In this document: positions 35,735 through 46,122 of the stretch, one piece after another
Layout: each line of letters starts with the position of its first letter
How positions within the stretch are numbered: position 1 is the stretch's first letter
Translations under genes and position numbers: made by a program
NCBI RefSeq assembly: GCF_002216065.1
Contig: NZ_CP022282.1
Coordinates: 2,480,001-2,544,000 of the forward strand
Length of the DNA stretch: 64,000 nucleotides
Direction of reading: 5' to 3'
DNA from: Chryseobacterium sp. T16E-39
Lineage (GTDB): Bacteria; Bacteroidota; Bacteroidia; Flavobacteriales; Weeksellaceae
Notes under the pieces: model-generated
Seen by the model: the letters and a program-made list of their open reading frames with translations, nothing else
Database searches by the model: none
Told to the model about the DNA's origin: nothing

Positions 35735-36382
35735 ATGGAAAAATTATTAGAAAAATTCGGAGTTACCTCCAGAGAACGTGTAGAAAATGCACTTTTAAAA
35801 TTACAACAAGGCAAAGGTATCCTTTTAGTAGATGATGAAAACCGTGAAAACGAAGGTGACATCATCTTTCCCGCCTCCACTATTACAGAACAAGACATGG
35901 CACTTTTGATCCGCGAATGCAGCGGCATTGTTTGTTTATGCATTTCAGAGGAAAAAAGTAAACGTCTCAATCTCCGTCCGATGGTGGAAACCAACAACAG
36001 TAAGAATCAAACAGCATTTACCATTTCTATTGAAGCCAAAGAAGGTGTTGAATCAGGCGTTTCAGCGAAAGACCGTGTAACAACGATCAGGACAGCGGTT
36101 GCAGAAAATGCTATAGCGGATCATATTGCAAGTCCTGGGCATGTTTTTCCTCTTATTGCTAAAAAAGACGGTGTTTTTGCAAGAAGAGGGCACACTGAAG
36201 GAAGTGTAGATCTTGTAAAAATGGCTAATCTGGGTGATGATGCCGTACTTTGTGAACTGACCAATGAAGACGGTTCTATGGCAAGGCTTCCTGAAATTGC
36301 GGATTTTGCCGTAAAAAAAGGAATGAGCGTGGTCACCATTGAAGATATTCATGCCTACCGTAAAATGATCAGTCAAAACTAA
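35735..36382 (+). CDS. ribB: 3,4-dihydroxy-2-butanone-4-phosphate synthase
   Basis: A 215-residue RibB monofunctional enzyme. Active-site blocks are [19 protein letters not shown] (acidic metal site), [12 protein letters not shown], and [16 protein letters not shown]. It converts ribulose 5-phosphate to the four-carbon precursor of riboflavin. Its length matches single-domain RibB and it lacks the RibA GTP cyclohydrolase domain. It is under an FMN riboswitch and followed by a terminator, so it is transcribed alone. Confidence 0.97.
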   Translation: MEKLLEKFGVTSRERVENALLKLQQGKGILLVDDENRENEGDIIFPASTITEQDMALLIRECSGIVCLCISEEKSKRLNLRPMVETNNSKNQTAFTISIEAKEGVESGVSAKDRVTTIRTAVAENAIADHIASPGHVFPLIAKKDGVFARRGHTEGSVDLVKMANLGDDAVLCELTNEDGSMARLPEIADFAVKKGMSVVTIEDIHAYRKMISQN

Positions 36383-36404
36383 AATATAATAACTTAACGC
36401 ACAG

Positions 36405-36440
36405 AAAACAGCTCCGGATATTAGTCAGGAGCTGTTTTTA
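36405..36440 (+). terminator. Terminator of ribB
   Basis: AAAACAGCTCC and GGAGCTGTTTT form perfect 11-base arms and are followed by T. It may also serve the converging receptor gene that ends at 36459. Confidence 0.85.
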
Positions 36441-36458
36441 CTTTAAATAAAATGAGAA

Positions 36459-38546
36459 TTAAAAAGTGGCTGCAGGAGCTGTTGAATTATTGAGCTTTTT
36501 CTCAAGATTCGTTTTCTTACCTTTTGAAAAATCGTAGCTGAGCCCAAGAACAAACATCGATTTATTATTTATAATCTGGCTGTTTCGGGAATAGTTAACC
36601 AAACTTTCCGGAAGACTTTTGGTTTTATATTCCGAAGGCATTCCCAACCAGTATAATCCTGTAGAGAATGTCCAGTCTTTATGTTTATAATTGACAAAAA
36701 TGTGATTTGCATTTTCATTCGTATTGAGAAATGCACCGCTAAGCAAATAAACAGGAATATTAAACTGATACTGTACTGAGAATGATTTATATTCTGAAGA
36801 CAATTCTAAGTTATTCGCGATATAATTATTTTTGATCAATGCTCCTTTGCTGGTTCTTATCGTTTCTGATGAAGGGGCAATCATCGCTTTGATCACAAGA
36901 AGACTGTTTCCAAAAGGTTTATAGGAACCTGTAAGCTGCAGTCCATACTGTTTCGAACTTTTTGCATTTTCGTAAGTAAGAGCATACCCTCCAAAGGTGT
37001 CGTCCATCACATAAAACTGGTTGATGGTACGTCGGGTATCTGAATAGAATAAATTGGCATTGAAATCAAAATACTTATTATTTAAGGAATAGATCAGGTT
37101 ATTTCCCCATGTTAACTGTGATTTAAGATAGGGATTTCCTTTTTGTACAATGTTGGGTGCCATCTGAACCACGTTGCTGCTTAATGCAGCACTCCACGGG
37201 CTTTTCGGTTTATAGCTGCTGGTCAGACGCAGACTCTGATTCCCTTTAAGCTGATATCCTAAAATAACTTTCGGGGTAATGGACCATTCATCAAAAGTAG
37301 TTTCGGCACTTTTATTATGAATATTGGTCAGCCCCGCACCCACCCGGTATGAAAACTTATCAATTTTACCGGAGAACTCGGTATAAAAATACTGCTCTAA
37401 ATAATTTACTTTGTACTGTGAGAATCCTGCAAGATTCTGGAGATCGTTAGCGATGGACGTATTGGAAATACGATAGCCGGAAGACAGCTTTCCACTCTCA
37501 AAATCATGAGTATGAGCGATCTCTCCCACAAAACCAGTCTGTTTAGCTTTGAGGTTCATATCATTATCAAACACTGAATTCCCTGAAGAGGTAATCCACT
37601 CTTTAGTAAATTCGGATGTATCGGTGGTAAAGTGAGAACCCACAACATTCAAACTTAATTCATCTTTTTTACTTAGTTTTTTTGAAAAATACAAATCAAG
37701 TGTTGGCGTTACATAATCTGTACCTCCTCTTTTCATCATAGTATGCCCTTCTGTAACATCATCTTTTGTAAACGTACTTTCTCCGCTACCATTAACGAAA
37801 GTATGAAGGATATTCATATTCAATTTCGCTTGGAATGAATAATTGTCAGGAACCGTCCGGGTATATCTTAAAGCAATACTCTGATCAGTATATCCAAAGT
37901 GATCTTTCTTATTTTCATCGGAAAGATAACGGGTATTATTGAGCTGATAATCATAGATACTGTGTACTCTTCTGTTATCATAATCCCTTAAATTCATAGA
38001 ATACTCTAAGCCAAAATTATTTTTACCTTTCGTATAGTTGGCATATGCTGATCCATTAACGAATCCTGTATTTAAAGCAGACATTACATCGGCTCCAAAA
38101 ACATATCCTGTCTCACTGGATCTTGTAATCACATTAATAACTGTGTCCGCTCTTGTTGCCCATCTTGCAGGTGGGATATCATAGTATTCCACCTTTACCA
38201 CTTCACTTGGTGCTATGCTTCGGATCTGCATATCCGTAGCTTCAATTCCGTTAATAAGGAATAAAGAAGTCCCTCCTTTGGTACTTTTGAGGGTATTCGA
38301 AATAGGGTCAAGCTGCAGTTCAGGTAATGTCTTCAGCAGGTCTTTTGCATAACGTGCCTTTTCTAATGCTGCTTTATCAAAAGTATATACTGCTTTATCC
38401 GCAAATTGTTTTTTACGTTGAGATTTTATAATCACCTCCTGGATTTCTGCCGTTTTTGTTTTATCAATCGTGTCATTTTTAATGCTTTCCTGCGAAAACA
38501 CAAAAACTCCACAAAGAAAAAGGATGGCACTTATTGTTTTTTTCAT
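36459..38546 (-). CDS. TonB-dependent receptor-like outer-membrane beta-barrel protein
   Basis: A 695-residue protein with signal peptide MKKTISAILFLCGVFVFS. A plug domain spans about residues 40-140 (EVIIKSQRKKQFADKAVYTFDKAALEKARYAKDLLKTLPEL, and VEYYDIPPARWATRADTVINVITR), and the rest is beta-barrel strands. It has no carboxypeptidase-like N-terminal extension and is shorter than usual SusC-type receptors, matching the outer membrane beta-barrel protein family group of Bacteroidota. It likely imports an unknown ligand with TonB energy. No SusD partner is adjacent. Confidence 0.9.
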   Translation of the reverse strand: MKKTISAILFLCGVFVFSQESIKNDTIDKTKTAEIQEVIIKSQRKKQFADKAVYTFDKAALEKARYAKDLLKTLPELQLDPISNTLKSTKGGTSLFLINGIEATDMQIRSIAPSEVVKVEYYDIPPARWATRADTVINVITRSSETGYVFGADVMSALNTGFVNGSAYANYTKGKNNFGLEYSMNLRDYDNRRVHSIYDYQLNNTRYLSDENKKDHFGYTDQSIALRYTRTVPDNYSFQAKLNMNILHTFVNGSGESTFTKDDVTEGHTMMKRGGTDYVTPTLDLYFSKKLSKKDELSLNVVGSHFTTDTSEFTKEWITSSGNSVFDNDMNLKAKQTGFVGEIAHTHDFESGKLSSGYRISNTSIANDLQNLAGFSQYKVNYLEQYFYTEFSGKIDKFSYRVGAGLTNIHNKSAETTFDEWSITPKVILGYQLKGNQSLRLTSSYKPKSPWSAALSSNVVQMAPNIVQKGNPYLKSQLTWGNNLIYSLNNKYFDFNANLFYSDTRRTINQFYVMDDTFGGYALTYENAKSSKQYGLQLTGSYKPFGNSLLVIKAMIAPSSETIRTSKGALIKNNYIANNLELSSEYKSFSVQYQFNIPVYLLSGAFLNTNENANHIFVNYKHKDWTFSTGLYWLGMPSEYKTKSLPESLVNYSRNSQIINNKSMFVLGLSYDFSKGKKTNLEKKLNNSTAPAATF

Positions 38547-38739
38547 GTCAGAAATAGAATAATATAAAATATGACAAGCAGAATCTGATATGTATTACAT
38601 GATAGAGACATCCAAACCATGAATAAAGTCATAACTCACATTATATAAATGTTTTATTTTCATTTAATTATTCATTTCTATTCATTATTGCCCACTTTTT
38701 GCTGCAATCTCTACTAATACAATTATTAAATTTAAAGGC

Positions 38740-39492
38740 ATGAAAAAATGTTTGCTATTTATCCTTCCTTTTCTTGTGTCGACAGTTTCAGCTCAGGAAG
38801 CCGGCAATGTTTCTTCAGAAAAGATGAATATTGTTAAAACCAATGTTACGGCTTATGCATTCCGGAATATTAATTTATCCTATGAAAGAGCCTTCAATCA
38901 ATGGTTCTCTGTGAATATTGGGTTTGGGACAATGCCGGAAGGTAAGGTTCCCTTCATTAATGCATTTTTAAAAGATAAAGATGAAGACCGATTTAAAAAT
39001 CTTAAAGTTAAGGCTACCAATTTCACAATAGAACCTCGTTTCTATCTTGGTGCAGGGTATGGTAAAGGATTTTATATTGCCCCCTACTACAGGTATTCAA
39101 AAGTAAGTTCTAATACATTTGATTTTTATTACGATTTTAAACCAACCAATGGAGTTACGTATGAAATTCCACTTAAAGGAACCGGAGATACCAGTGGTAA
39201 CAGTGGAGGATTAATGGTTGGAGTTCAGTTTTTCCTGACCAAAAGTCAAAATTTAGTTTTAGATTTTTGGATTGCGGGAGCTCACTATGGCAGTGGAAAA
39301 GGAGACTTTACCCTTACCAGTGATTATCTTCTCACCCCCGAAATGCAGCAACAGCTTAAAAAAGAAATTGAGAACCTGGACATCCCATTTGTAAAGTATT
39401 CTGTAGAAACCAATGCCAATGGCGCCAGGATAAAAGTGGATGGACCTTGGGCCGGATTTAGAAGTGGGTTGTCATTGGGATATAGGTTCTAA
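38740..39492 (+). CDS. Outer-membrane beta-barrel protein (DUF3575-like)
   Basis: A 250-residue protein with signal peptide MKKCLLFILPFLVSTVSAQ. The pattern IVKTNVTAYAFRNINLSYERAFNQWFSVNIGFG and the C-terminal GFRSGLSLGYRF (terminal aromatic F) are typical of a small OmpA/DUF3575-type barrel. Located in the outer membrane. It is convergent with the SIR2 gene, ending only 19 bases away. Confidence 0.85.
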   Translation: MKKCLLFILPFLVSTVSAQEAGNVSSEKMNIVKTNVTAYAFRNINLSYERAFNQWFSVNIGFGTMPEGKVPFINAFLKDKDEDRFKNLKVKATNFTIEPRFYLGAGYGKGFYIAPYYRYSKVSSNTFDFYYDFKPTNGVTYEIPLKGTGDTSGNSGGLMVGVQFFLTKSQNLVLDFWIAGAHYGSGKGDFTLTSDYLLTPEMQQQLKKEIENLDIPFVKYSVETNANGARIKVDGPWAGFRSGLSLGYRF

Positions 39493-39511
39493 AAAAATCT
39501 TAATTCAACAA

Positions 39512-42376
39512 TTATTGATTATATTGCTTTAATAAATTTTTAAATCTTGTTTCGTTTTCATATTTATTTTTGATATCGGGAAACAGGCTTTTAGCTTTGG
39601 CTCCAAGTTTAACAGCTTCTTCAAAAAAATGATAAAAATTTTCTTCGTCTCCCAGCGAAGAATATATAACAGCCCGAGTTCCAACAAATCGACTTTCTTT
39701 AGAAATTTTTTCTGCTTTATCAATTTCAACAAATGCCTTTTCGGGCTCTCCAACCATTCTATAATAATTTGCAAATAAATTAAAAACTTCTGAGTTTTTG
39801 TATTTTTCAGATCGATTAACCTTAATTAATAATACGTGTGCAGTTTCTAATAAATTTAATGCTAATAGTATTTGTACTTTATTTAATAAAATATGTACAT
39901 TATTTTTTTCAATCTTTAAGACCATTTCAATGCTTTCTAAAGCCTTTTTAAACTGTCCAGATTTATAATACATCATACTAATACCTTCTCGAAACTTTAT
40001 GTCTTCGTCGTTTAATTCTACAGCTTTTAAGTAAAGTTCTTCTGATTGTTCATATTCTTCGAGTTCTTCATATATTGAAGCTAATAAATAATAATCTTGT
40101 TCTTTTTCAGTAGACATTTTTAAAGAAGTCTCACCCATATTTAACGCTTCGTTATAATTTTTAAGCGAATACAGAGCCCAGCCCTTAATTCTGTAAATAG
40201 CAGAATTTTTATCATCTTCTACAATATATTTATCACTAAAGAAAATAACCTTTTCATATTCTTCATTAATATGATACAAATTAATTAAATCTATCAAATT
40301 ATTCAAATTACTATTTTCTATAGTATATACTTCATGTCTTATTTCTATCGCAGCCTTAAAGTTTTTTTCATTAAAATGACAATTGGCCAAATTAATTAAA
40401 ACCATTACATCCTTAGGTTGCAAATTCAAAAATTTGTCAAAATTCAATATTGCTTTTCCCCATTGTTTTTCTTTATAGAAATAAATTCCAAGTACTCTCA
40501 ATCTTTCTTTTTCACTTAAAAGATACTCTTTTAAAGAAGTTGAAGTTAGTTTTACTTGTGTTTTGAGTATTTCTTTATTTTGAAATGTTGGAAAACTTTT
40601 TGCAAAACTAACAAACTCTTGAATATATCCCGCATAAGGATAAAACCCTTTATTTACCAACATATGCCCACGAAAATAATCTTTTGATTTTTGAGAAATT
40701 TCATTATTATCCATTTCTTTGAAATCGCTATTACATATTAAATATTTTGCAGAATCAGGAAGTGGGGATTTACTTAATGAATCGATAAATTCTTCTATAT
40801 TTCCGCCTTCGTAATTATCATAAATTTTTGAAAAAAAAGGATTATCTTCCTTAAAAAAAGGTAAAAAATAATTAAATGGTTTATGAAAATGGGTATTTTC
40901 AAATATTCGTTCTGAAAAATTAAATCTGTCCGCTCCAAATATTATTAAATATTCTAAAATTTGTTGACAAGAACTTTGGAATTGTAAATTAAGCGTTAGT
41001 AACTCAAGTTTTTTAATAATTTCAGGAAAACGTAACCATTTATTACCTAAATGATTTAGCATTACAACTAAATAAGTTAATGCTCTTTCCCAAACTTTTT
41101 CTTCATTATCATTTAAAAAATCTATTAATAAGAGAATTTTCTTTTTATCTATAGTTTTAAATACTAACAGACTACATGCAAGTGCCGAGACAATTTGACT
41201 TCTGTGAAACCAAGTATGATTAGTTGTATCAATTCTAATTGTATTTGCTCTTTCATAGATATCAATAGAGAGTTCTTCACTAGCATAAATAGAGTCAAAT
41301 AATGATTCTAAATTAGCATCCTTATAACTATCATCAATTTTTCTTAAATAATCAATTTCACCAAATACTAAACGAATATATTTACTTTTTAAATCATCAT
41401 ATTCATTTTGTAAATTTTTATCATTTGGAGTTTTCTTGATTTCTTCAATCTTATTTTTGATTATTTTTGGAAGGTTTTCAATATCCTCATCATTTAAAGA
41501 AATTTCATTCGCCAAATTCAACATCTCATTATTAATACGAGTATTAGTGTGTTTTTTTTTATCAATAAGCTGTTCGATATAATATTTTAATGAATCCCCC
41601 CAATCTTTTATCTTAATTCCTTTTATATCATAATGCGTAAAATCCTCATCTTTTGTAGTAAAAACAAAATGTTTATTTATAGTATATCCTTCATAAAGTT
41701 TTTTTATTTTATCAAATAGACTATTAACATATGGGTCTGTAAGACTGAAGCCTATAAAAAGAAATGTTTTCCCTTTATAGAAAGTAGATAATGCATCTTC
41801 ATTTGGATTTTTTGGATTATATATATTTTCATAATCACTTCTAAAAACTGTCATGGTTTTCGGATTTGAATAATCACCATGAATTTTATACAAAAACTCA
41901 GAATCATTATTCTGACTTTTAAGAATTTGAAAAATGTTTTGATTATCAAATGTTTTAATATTTGGCCTTAACATATTTGCTTCCAAAACAGAATCATAAT
42001 TAGTGGTTACAATTTTAGATGATAGCTGCCAAATTAATTTATGAATTTCAGAATCCAATTGACCTTCTTTAATTCTATTTTCTATTAAGTCATAAATGAT
42101 TTCCTTAGATCTAGCTTTATATTGATCCCCATGTTTTTTATTTGTCTCCAACTCTTCCAGTATTTCAAATAATGTAGTAGAATTATTTTGCAGTTGGTTT
42201 TTGAGATTTACAAAATTTAAAGTGGAGATTGAACTGAATTCTTCGTTTAATTTATCCAAAACACTTATTATAAGATTTTGCCAAGAAGGAAAATTTAACG
42301 GCATTGAACAACCTGCCCCTACAAAAATTACAAGTTCATTATTTTCTATTGCCTCAATCAATTTTGGTTCTATCAT
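39512..42376 (-). CDS. SIR2-domain protein with C-terminal TPR array (candidate anti-phage NADase)
   Basis: A 954-residue protein. The N-terminal SIR2 domain (about 1-270) has FVGAGCSMP at 18-26 for NAD binding, TTNYD at 124-128, the catalytic His in KIHGD (166-168) and FIGFSLTDP at 208-215. A middle helical region follows, and from about residue 630 there are repeated TPR signatures (e.g. ALNMGETSLKMSTEKEQDYYLLASIYEELEEYEQSEELYLKAVEL). SIR2 proteins with sensor repeats (DSR, SIR2-HerA, Thoeris ThsA) deplete NAD+ on infection. No partner gene is adjacent. A role in abortive infection is inferred, not proven. Confidence 0.85.
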   Translation of the reverse strand: MIEPKLIEAIENNELVIFVGAGCSMPLNFPSWQNLIISVLDKLNEEFSSISTLNFVNLKNQLQNNSTTLFEILEELETNKKHGDQYKARSKEIIYDLIENRIKEGQLDSEIHKLIWQLSSKIVTTNYDSVLEANMLRPNIKTFDNQNIFQILKSQNNDSEFLYKIHGDYSNPKTMTVFRSDYENIYNPKNPNEDALSTFYKGKTFLFIGFSLTDPYVNSLFDKIKKLYEGYTINKHFVFTTKDEDFTHYDIKGIKIKDWGDSLKYYIEQLIDKKKHTNTRINNEMLNLANEISLNDEDIENLPKIIKNKIEEIKKTPNDKNLQNEYDDLKSKYIRLVFGEIDYLRKIDDSYKDANLESLFDSIYASEELSIDIYERANTIRIDTTNHTWFHRSQIVSALACSLLVFKTIDKKKILLLIDFLNDNEEKVWERALTYLVVMLNHLGNKWLRFPEIIKKLELLTLNLQFQSSCQQILEYLIIFGADRFNFSERIFENTHFHKPFNYFLPFFKEDNPFFSKIYDNYEGGNIEEFIDSLSKSPLPDSAKYLICNSDFKEMDNNEISQKSKDYFRGHMLVNKGFYPYAGYIQEFVSFAKSFPTFQNKEILKTQVKLTSTSLKEYLLSEKERLRVLGIYFYKEKQWGKAILNFDKFLNLQPKDVMVLINLANCHFNEKNFKAAIEIRHEVYTIENSNLNNLIDLINLYHINEEYEKVIFFSDKYIVEDDKNSAIYRIKGWALYSLKNYNEALNMGETSLKMSTEKEQDYYLLASIYEELEEYEQSEELYLKAVELNDEDIKFREGISMMYYKSGQFKKALESIEMVLKIEKNNVHILLNKVQILLALNLLETAHVLLIKVNRSEKYKNSEVFNLFANYYRMVGEPEKAFVEIDKAEKISKESRFVGTRAVIYSSLGDEENFYHFFEEAVKLGAKAKSLFPDIKNKYENETRFKNLLKQYNQ

Positions 42377-42643
42377 TCGTGCTTGATTTTACTTTTCCGG
42401 TTATTTTTTTTAAATATAATTTTTTTTTTTTAAATAACTATTATAATCTGAGCCATCTATATTTTAATTATACACCAAGATTCTTTACAAATAATCATAT
42501 AAAGTAATATTTTTGAAGATTAAAGTAAAATTCTTAATATTGTTAGTACTACACAAACTTTGGATTAAACTATATTTTATCTAAACAAAGATGTCTGTCA
42601 TAACTTCTTAAGAAATTAGTGGCACTCAATTAATCTATTATTA

Positions 42644-43321
42644 ATGAAAATCCTTATCATAGAAGACCATAAAGACCTCGCTTCCAATATCACGGACTAT
42701 CTTAAGAAAGAAGACTACGTTTGTGAAGTGGCTACCAATGCAAAAGAAGCCTTGGAGAAGATCGAGCTTTTTAAATATGATTGTATTCTTTTGGATTTGA
42801 TGCTTCCGGACGGAAACGGATTGGAGATTTTGAAACACATTAAAAATGATGCTCCCGAATCGAGTGTTATTATTGTATCCGCAAAAAATTCTTTAGATAC
42901 TAAACTGACAGGTTTAGATGAGGGAGCTGATGATTACATGACAAAACCATTCTCTTTACCAGAATTACACTCCCGCATAAAAGCAGTTCTGAGAAGAAAA
43001 ACTCCGGAAACCAACCGTATTCTCAGTTTCAATGAGTTTAGTATTGATCTGGAATCAAAAGAATGTAAGGTCAACGGTCAACTGCTGAATCTTACTAAAA
43101 AGGAACTGAATCTGCTGATCTATTTCATCAACAATCAGAACAGAATGCTTTCCAAACAGGCTATTGCCAGCCACCTTTGGGGAGATTATACCTATAGTGT
43201 TGATAACATAGACTTCGTATATCAGCATTTAAAGAACCTGCGAAAAAAAATCATTGATGGCGGAGGTAAAGATTATTTACAAACCGTTTACGGACTGGGC
43301 TATAAATGGATTGATAAATGA
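42644..43321 (+). CDS. OmpR-family response regulator
   Basis: A 225-residue regulator with receiver domain (residues 2-115; D51 in ILLDLMLPDG as phosphoacceptor, K in YMTKPFS) and a C-terminal winged helix (SFNEFSIDLESKECKV, LTKKELNLLIYFINNQ, VYGLGYKWIDK). It overlaps the sensor kinase gene by 4 bases (ATGA), the normal two-component arrangement. Probable targets are the porin and permease genes just downstream. Confidence 0.95.
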   Translation: MKILIIEDHKDLASNITDYLKKEDYVCEVATNAKEALEKIELFKYDCILLDLMLPDGNGLEILKHIKNDAPESSVIIVSAKNSLDTKLTGLDEGADDYMTKPFSLPELHSRIKAVLRRKTPETNRILSFNEFSIDLESKECKVNGQLLNLTKKELNLLIYFINNQNRMLSKQAIASHLWGDYTYSVDNIDFVYQHLKNLRKKIIDGGGKDYLQTVYGLGYKWIDK

Positions 43322-44586
43322 ATTTAAGTTTCCGTTTTGCCAGAGCATTTACCCTATTGGTATTTTTTGTCCTTACCACAGGCTTTACAATTTTATACTT
43401 TGCCTTTGAAAGAGCGACGATGCGCTCAGCTATCCTCAAGCTTGAAGACCTTAATGCCTACGTTACCAATAAACTGGCACAAGACTCTACTTATGATTAC
43501 CTCACCTTTCATCATCGTCAAACCCAGGTTAAAATCCTTCCACCTAACTATAAGAATACGAAAGAGAAAATAATTGAAGAAAAATACATCTGGAATAAAA
43601 GTGTACAATCTTATATTAATAAGATCACTGTTATCACGTACCCGGTCATTCATAAGAAAAGATATGCCATAACAAGTGTCCGGTATATAACGATCATCGA
43701 AAACCATTTTCTCATAAGCATTATCATGGTCGTTGCCTGGATTATGGTCTTTCTTATTATTCTTACCATTATTGTAGGGGTGTTGGTTTCAAAAAAAATT
43801 CTTGAACCCTTTTATCATGCGATAGATGAAATCAAAAAATTCAGTCTAAAAGATAACCGCTCCATGAGTTTAATGAAAACGGAAACCGAAGAGTTTAAAT
43901 CTTTAAACAGATTCTTACTGAAAATGTCGGAGAGTTCAAAAAAGGACTACCACTTATTAGAAGAGCTTTCTGAGAATACATCCCATGAGCTGCAAACTCC
44001 ATTGGCCTCCATTAAAGGAAAAATAGAACTGCTGATGGATAGCGACCTTTCTGAAAAACAACTGTCCACCCTTTCTTCTATGAATGACGAACTGGACAGA
44101 CTTTCTTCCATTAATCAATCCCTTATTCTATTAGCAAAACTTGAACATTTTGAAAAAAATGATTCCCATCATATTAATTTTTCAAAACTGCTTACTGAAA
44201 GACTTCAGTACTTTGAAGATATTTTTGAAATCCAGAATCTTACATTAACAAAAGATATTCAGGAAGATATCTACCTTAATTTTGATGAGAACCTGGCAAT
44301 CATTGTTGTTAATAACCTTATTAACAATGCCAAAAGACACAATATTGAAAATGGAAAGATCTCTGTAACTCTTACAGAAACCTATTTTCAGATTTCAAAT
44401 ACAGGAAATTCACCCACCATTCCTACGGAAGAATTATTCAAAAGATTTAAACGTGGAAACCCCGATCAAAACTCAATTGGGATCGGTTTGGCACTCGTGA
44501 AGAAGATTTTGGAGATTTATGACACTGAAATCACTTATCATTTTGAAAGCAATCTGCATACTTTAAAGATAAATTTCACAAAATAA
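43318..44586 (+). CDS. Sensor histidine kinase
   Basis: A 422-residue HK with two transmembrane segments (about residues 8-28 and 135-160) bracketing a periplasmic sensor of about 100 residues, then a HAMP-like linker. The H-box is SENTSHELQTPLASIKG with H223, the N-box NNLINNAKRH and the G2 region IGIGLALVKKILEIY. It autophosphorylates and passes phosphate to the OmpR-type partner. Ligand unknown, but the neighbouring transport genes suggest an organic acid. Confidence 0.95.
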   Translation: MNLSFRFARAFTLLVFFVLTTGFTILYFAFERATMRSAILKLEDLNAYVTNKLAQDSTYDYLTFHHRQTQVKILPPNYKNTKEKIIEEKYIWNKSVQSYINKITVITYPVIHKKRYAITSVRYITIIENHFLISIIMVVAWIMVFLIILTIIVGVLVSKKILEPFYHAIDEIKKFSLKDNRSMSLMKTETEEFKSLNRFLLKMSESSKKDYHLLEELSENTSHELQTPLASIKGKIELLMDSDLSEKQLSTLSSMNDELDRLSSINQSLILLAKLEHFEKNDSHHINFSKLLTERLQYFEDIFEIQNLTLTKDIQEDIYLNFDENLAIIVVNNLINNAKRHNIENGKISVTLTETYFQISNTGNSPTIPTEELFKRFKRGNPDQNSIGIGLALVKKILEIYDTEITYHFESNLHTLKINFTK

Positions 44587-44635
44587 AATACTGAAATTCA
44601 AAAACATAACAACAAATATTCAATTCTGATTAAAA

Positions 44636-44654
44636 CTTCAGAAATTCTTCAGAA
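44636..44654 (+). promoter_or_regulatory. 8-base direct repeat upstream of the porin gene
   Basis: CTTCAGAA occurs at 44636-44643 and 44647-44654, an 11-base period (one helical turn). OmpR-type regulators bind such direct repeats. The porin ATG lies 35 bases later. Confidence 0.45.
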
Positions 44655-44688
44655 TTTATCTATTGTTTAGGTGCAAATAAAAGCATCA

Positions 44689-46101
44689 ATGAAAAAACTT
44701 TTCATCATTTTCGGTTTAGCTGCTATACAATACTCTTATTGCCAGGATACCATCAAGGCCATTAAAATCCCTGAAGAAACGGTAGTGGAAAAAAATCCAC
44801 TGGATATTGGAGAGCTTAAAATTAACCTGAATCCAAAAGGAGATAAGTGGTTGAAATTTGGTATTTCCAGTCAGATCTGGTTGCGAAGTATTGACAATAA
44901 TCCGGGTACTTTGGTCAATGGTGTTCCTCAGGAACAAACTTATGATGCTGGAATAAGAAGAATGAGATTAACCATTCAAAGCCAGCTTACTCCATTTTAT
45001 TCGATCTTTTTACAAATGGGAATCAATAATCAGACTTTTATTTCAGGAGGCGGAACCGGGACCGGAAATAATGGAGCAGGAAAAAAAGCACCTTTCTTCT
45101 TCCATGATGCGTATAATGAATTGGCTATCATTCCCAGAAATGATTTTCAGACCGGCAAACCCAATAAGAACAACCTATATTTTGGAGCGGGACTTCACTC
45201 ATGGAATGGGGTCAGCAGACTCACCAATGCAAGTACTACTAAAATGCTGGCAGGCGATATTCCTGTTTTTAATTTTCCTGCCATAGAAATTGCCGATCAG
45301 TTTTCACGACAGTTTGGTGTTTTCGTCCATGGAGAATTTGATCGTTTAAATTATAGATTCAGTGTCAACAAACCTTTCGCAACGAACCTAAAACCCACTG
45401 TAGGAGGACCTGCCGTAGATAATAATCAAAGTGGGAAACTATCCTATTCAGGATATGCATTTTACCAGTTTTTTAATAAAGAAACTACAGTAACTTCATT
45501 TTTACCTGGAAATAATCTTGCTGCTAAAAAAGTCTTCAATATAGGAGCTGGTTTTTACAGTACTAAAGACGGTACCCAATCCCAGCCTTTAGAAAATGTT
45601 TTTGAATCACATGACGTCAATGTTTTTGGAGCTGATGTTTACTCAGAACTTCCCTTAGGAAATAAAAATAAGGAAATGGGACTGACCCTGTATTCTGTTT
45701 TTTATAATTACAATTATGGTCCCAATTATTTAAGGGTAAGCGGACTTCTGAATCCGGGAACTTCCGATCCCCAATTTACCGGACAAAGAGCTTTGGAAGG
45801 AGCCGGAAACAACAGAATTCTGATGGGAACAGGAAATATCTGGTTTTCGCAAGTAGGCTTCGTTCTCCCAAAATTCAGTAAGATCCTGAAAGTACAACCT
45901 TTCTTCAACTATGCATTGAAAGACATGAAAGCGCTTAATCAGAATGGAAATTATTACGACGTCGGAGCCAATTTCTATTTATACGGTCAAAATGCAAGAA
46001 TTGTTGTACAATACAGCAGCAGGCCCTTATATGATCTGGTCTCTAAAACAGTTTTCGACAGAAAAGGAGAATTTTTATTATCCTTACAAATTATACTTTA
46101 A
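44689..46101 (+). CDS. Outer-membrane porin-like protein
   Basis: A 470-residue protein from ATG 44689 (a GTG at 44671 would add 6 residues), with signal peptide MKKLFIIFGLAAIQYSYC. The barrel-like body includes KFGISSQIWLRSIDNNPG, RMRLTIQSQLTPFYSIFLQMG and a C-terminal FLLSLQIIL with terminal hydrophobic residue. The shape is that of phosphate/carboxylate-selective porins. It lies between the two-component system and the permease (22 bases upstream of it), so it probably lets the permease substrate cross the outer membrane. Confidence 0.8.
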   Translation: MKKLFIIFGLAAIQYSYCQDTIKAIKIPEETVVEKNPLDIGELKINLNPKGDKWLKFGISSQIWLRSIDNNPGTLVNGVPQEQTYDAGIRRMRLTIQSQLTPFYSIFLQMGINNQTFISGGGTGTGNNGAGKKAPFFFHDAYNELAIIPRNDFQTGKPNKNNLYFGAGLHSWNGVSRLTNASTTKMLAGDIPVFNFPAIEIADQFSRQFGVFVHGEFDRLNYRFSVNKPFATNLKPTVGGPAVDNNQSGKLSYSGYAFYQFFNKETTVTSFLPGNNLAAKKVFNIGAGFYSTKDGTQSQPLENVFESHDVNVFGADVYSELPLGNKNKEMGLTLYSVFYNYNYGPNYLRVSGLLNPGTSDPQFTGQRALEGAGNNRILMGTGNIWFSQVGFVLPKFSKILKVQPFFNYALKDMKALNQNGNYYDVGANFYLYGQNARIVVQYSSRPLYDLVSKTVFDRKGEFLLSLQIIL

Positions 46102-46122
46102 AAATTTAATATCTTACCCCAT

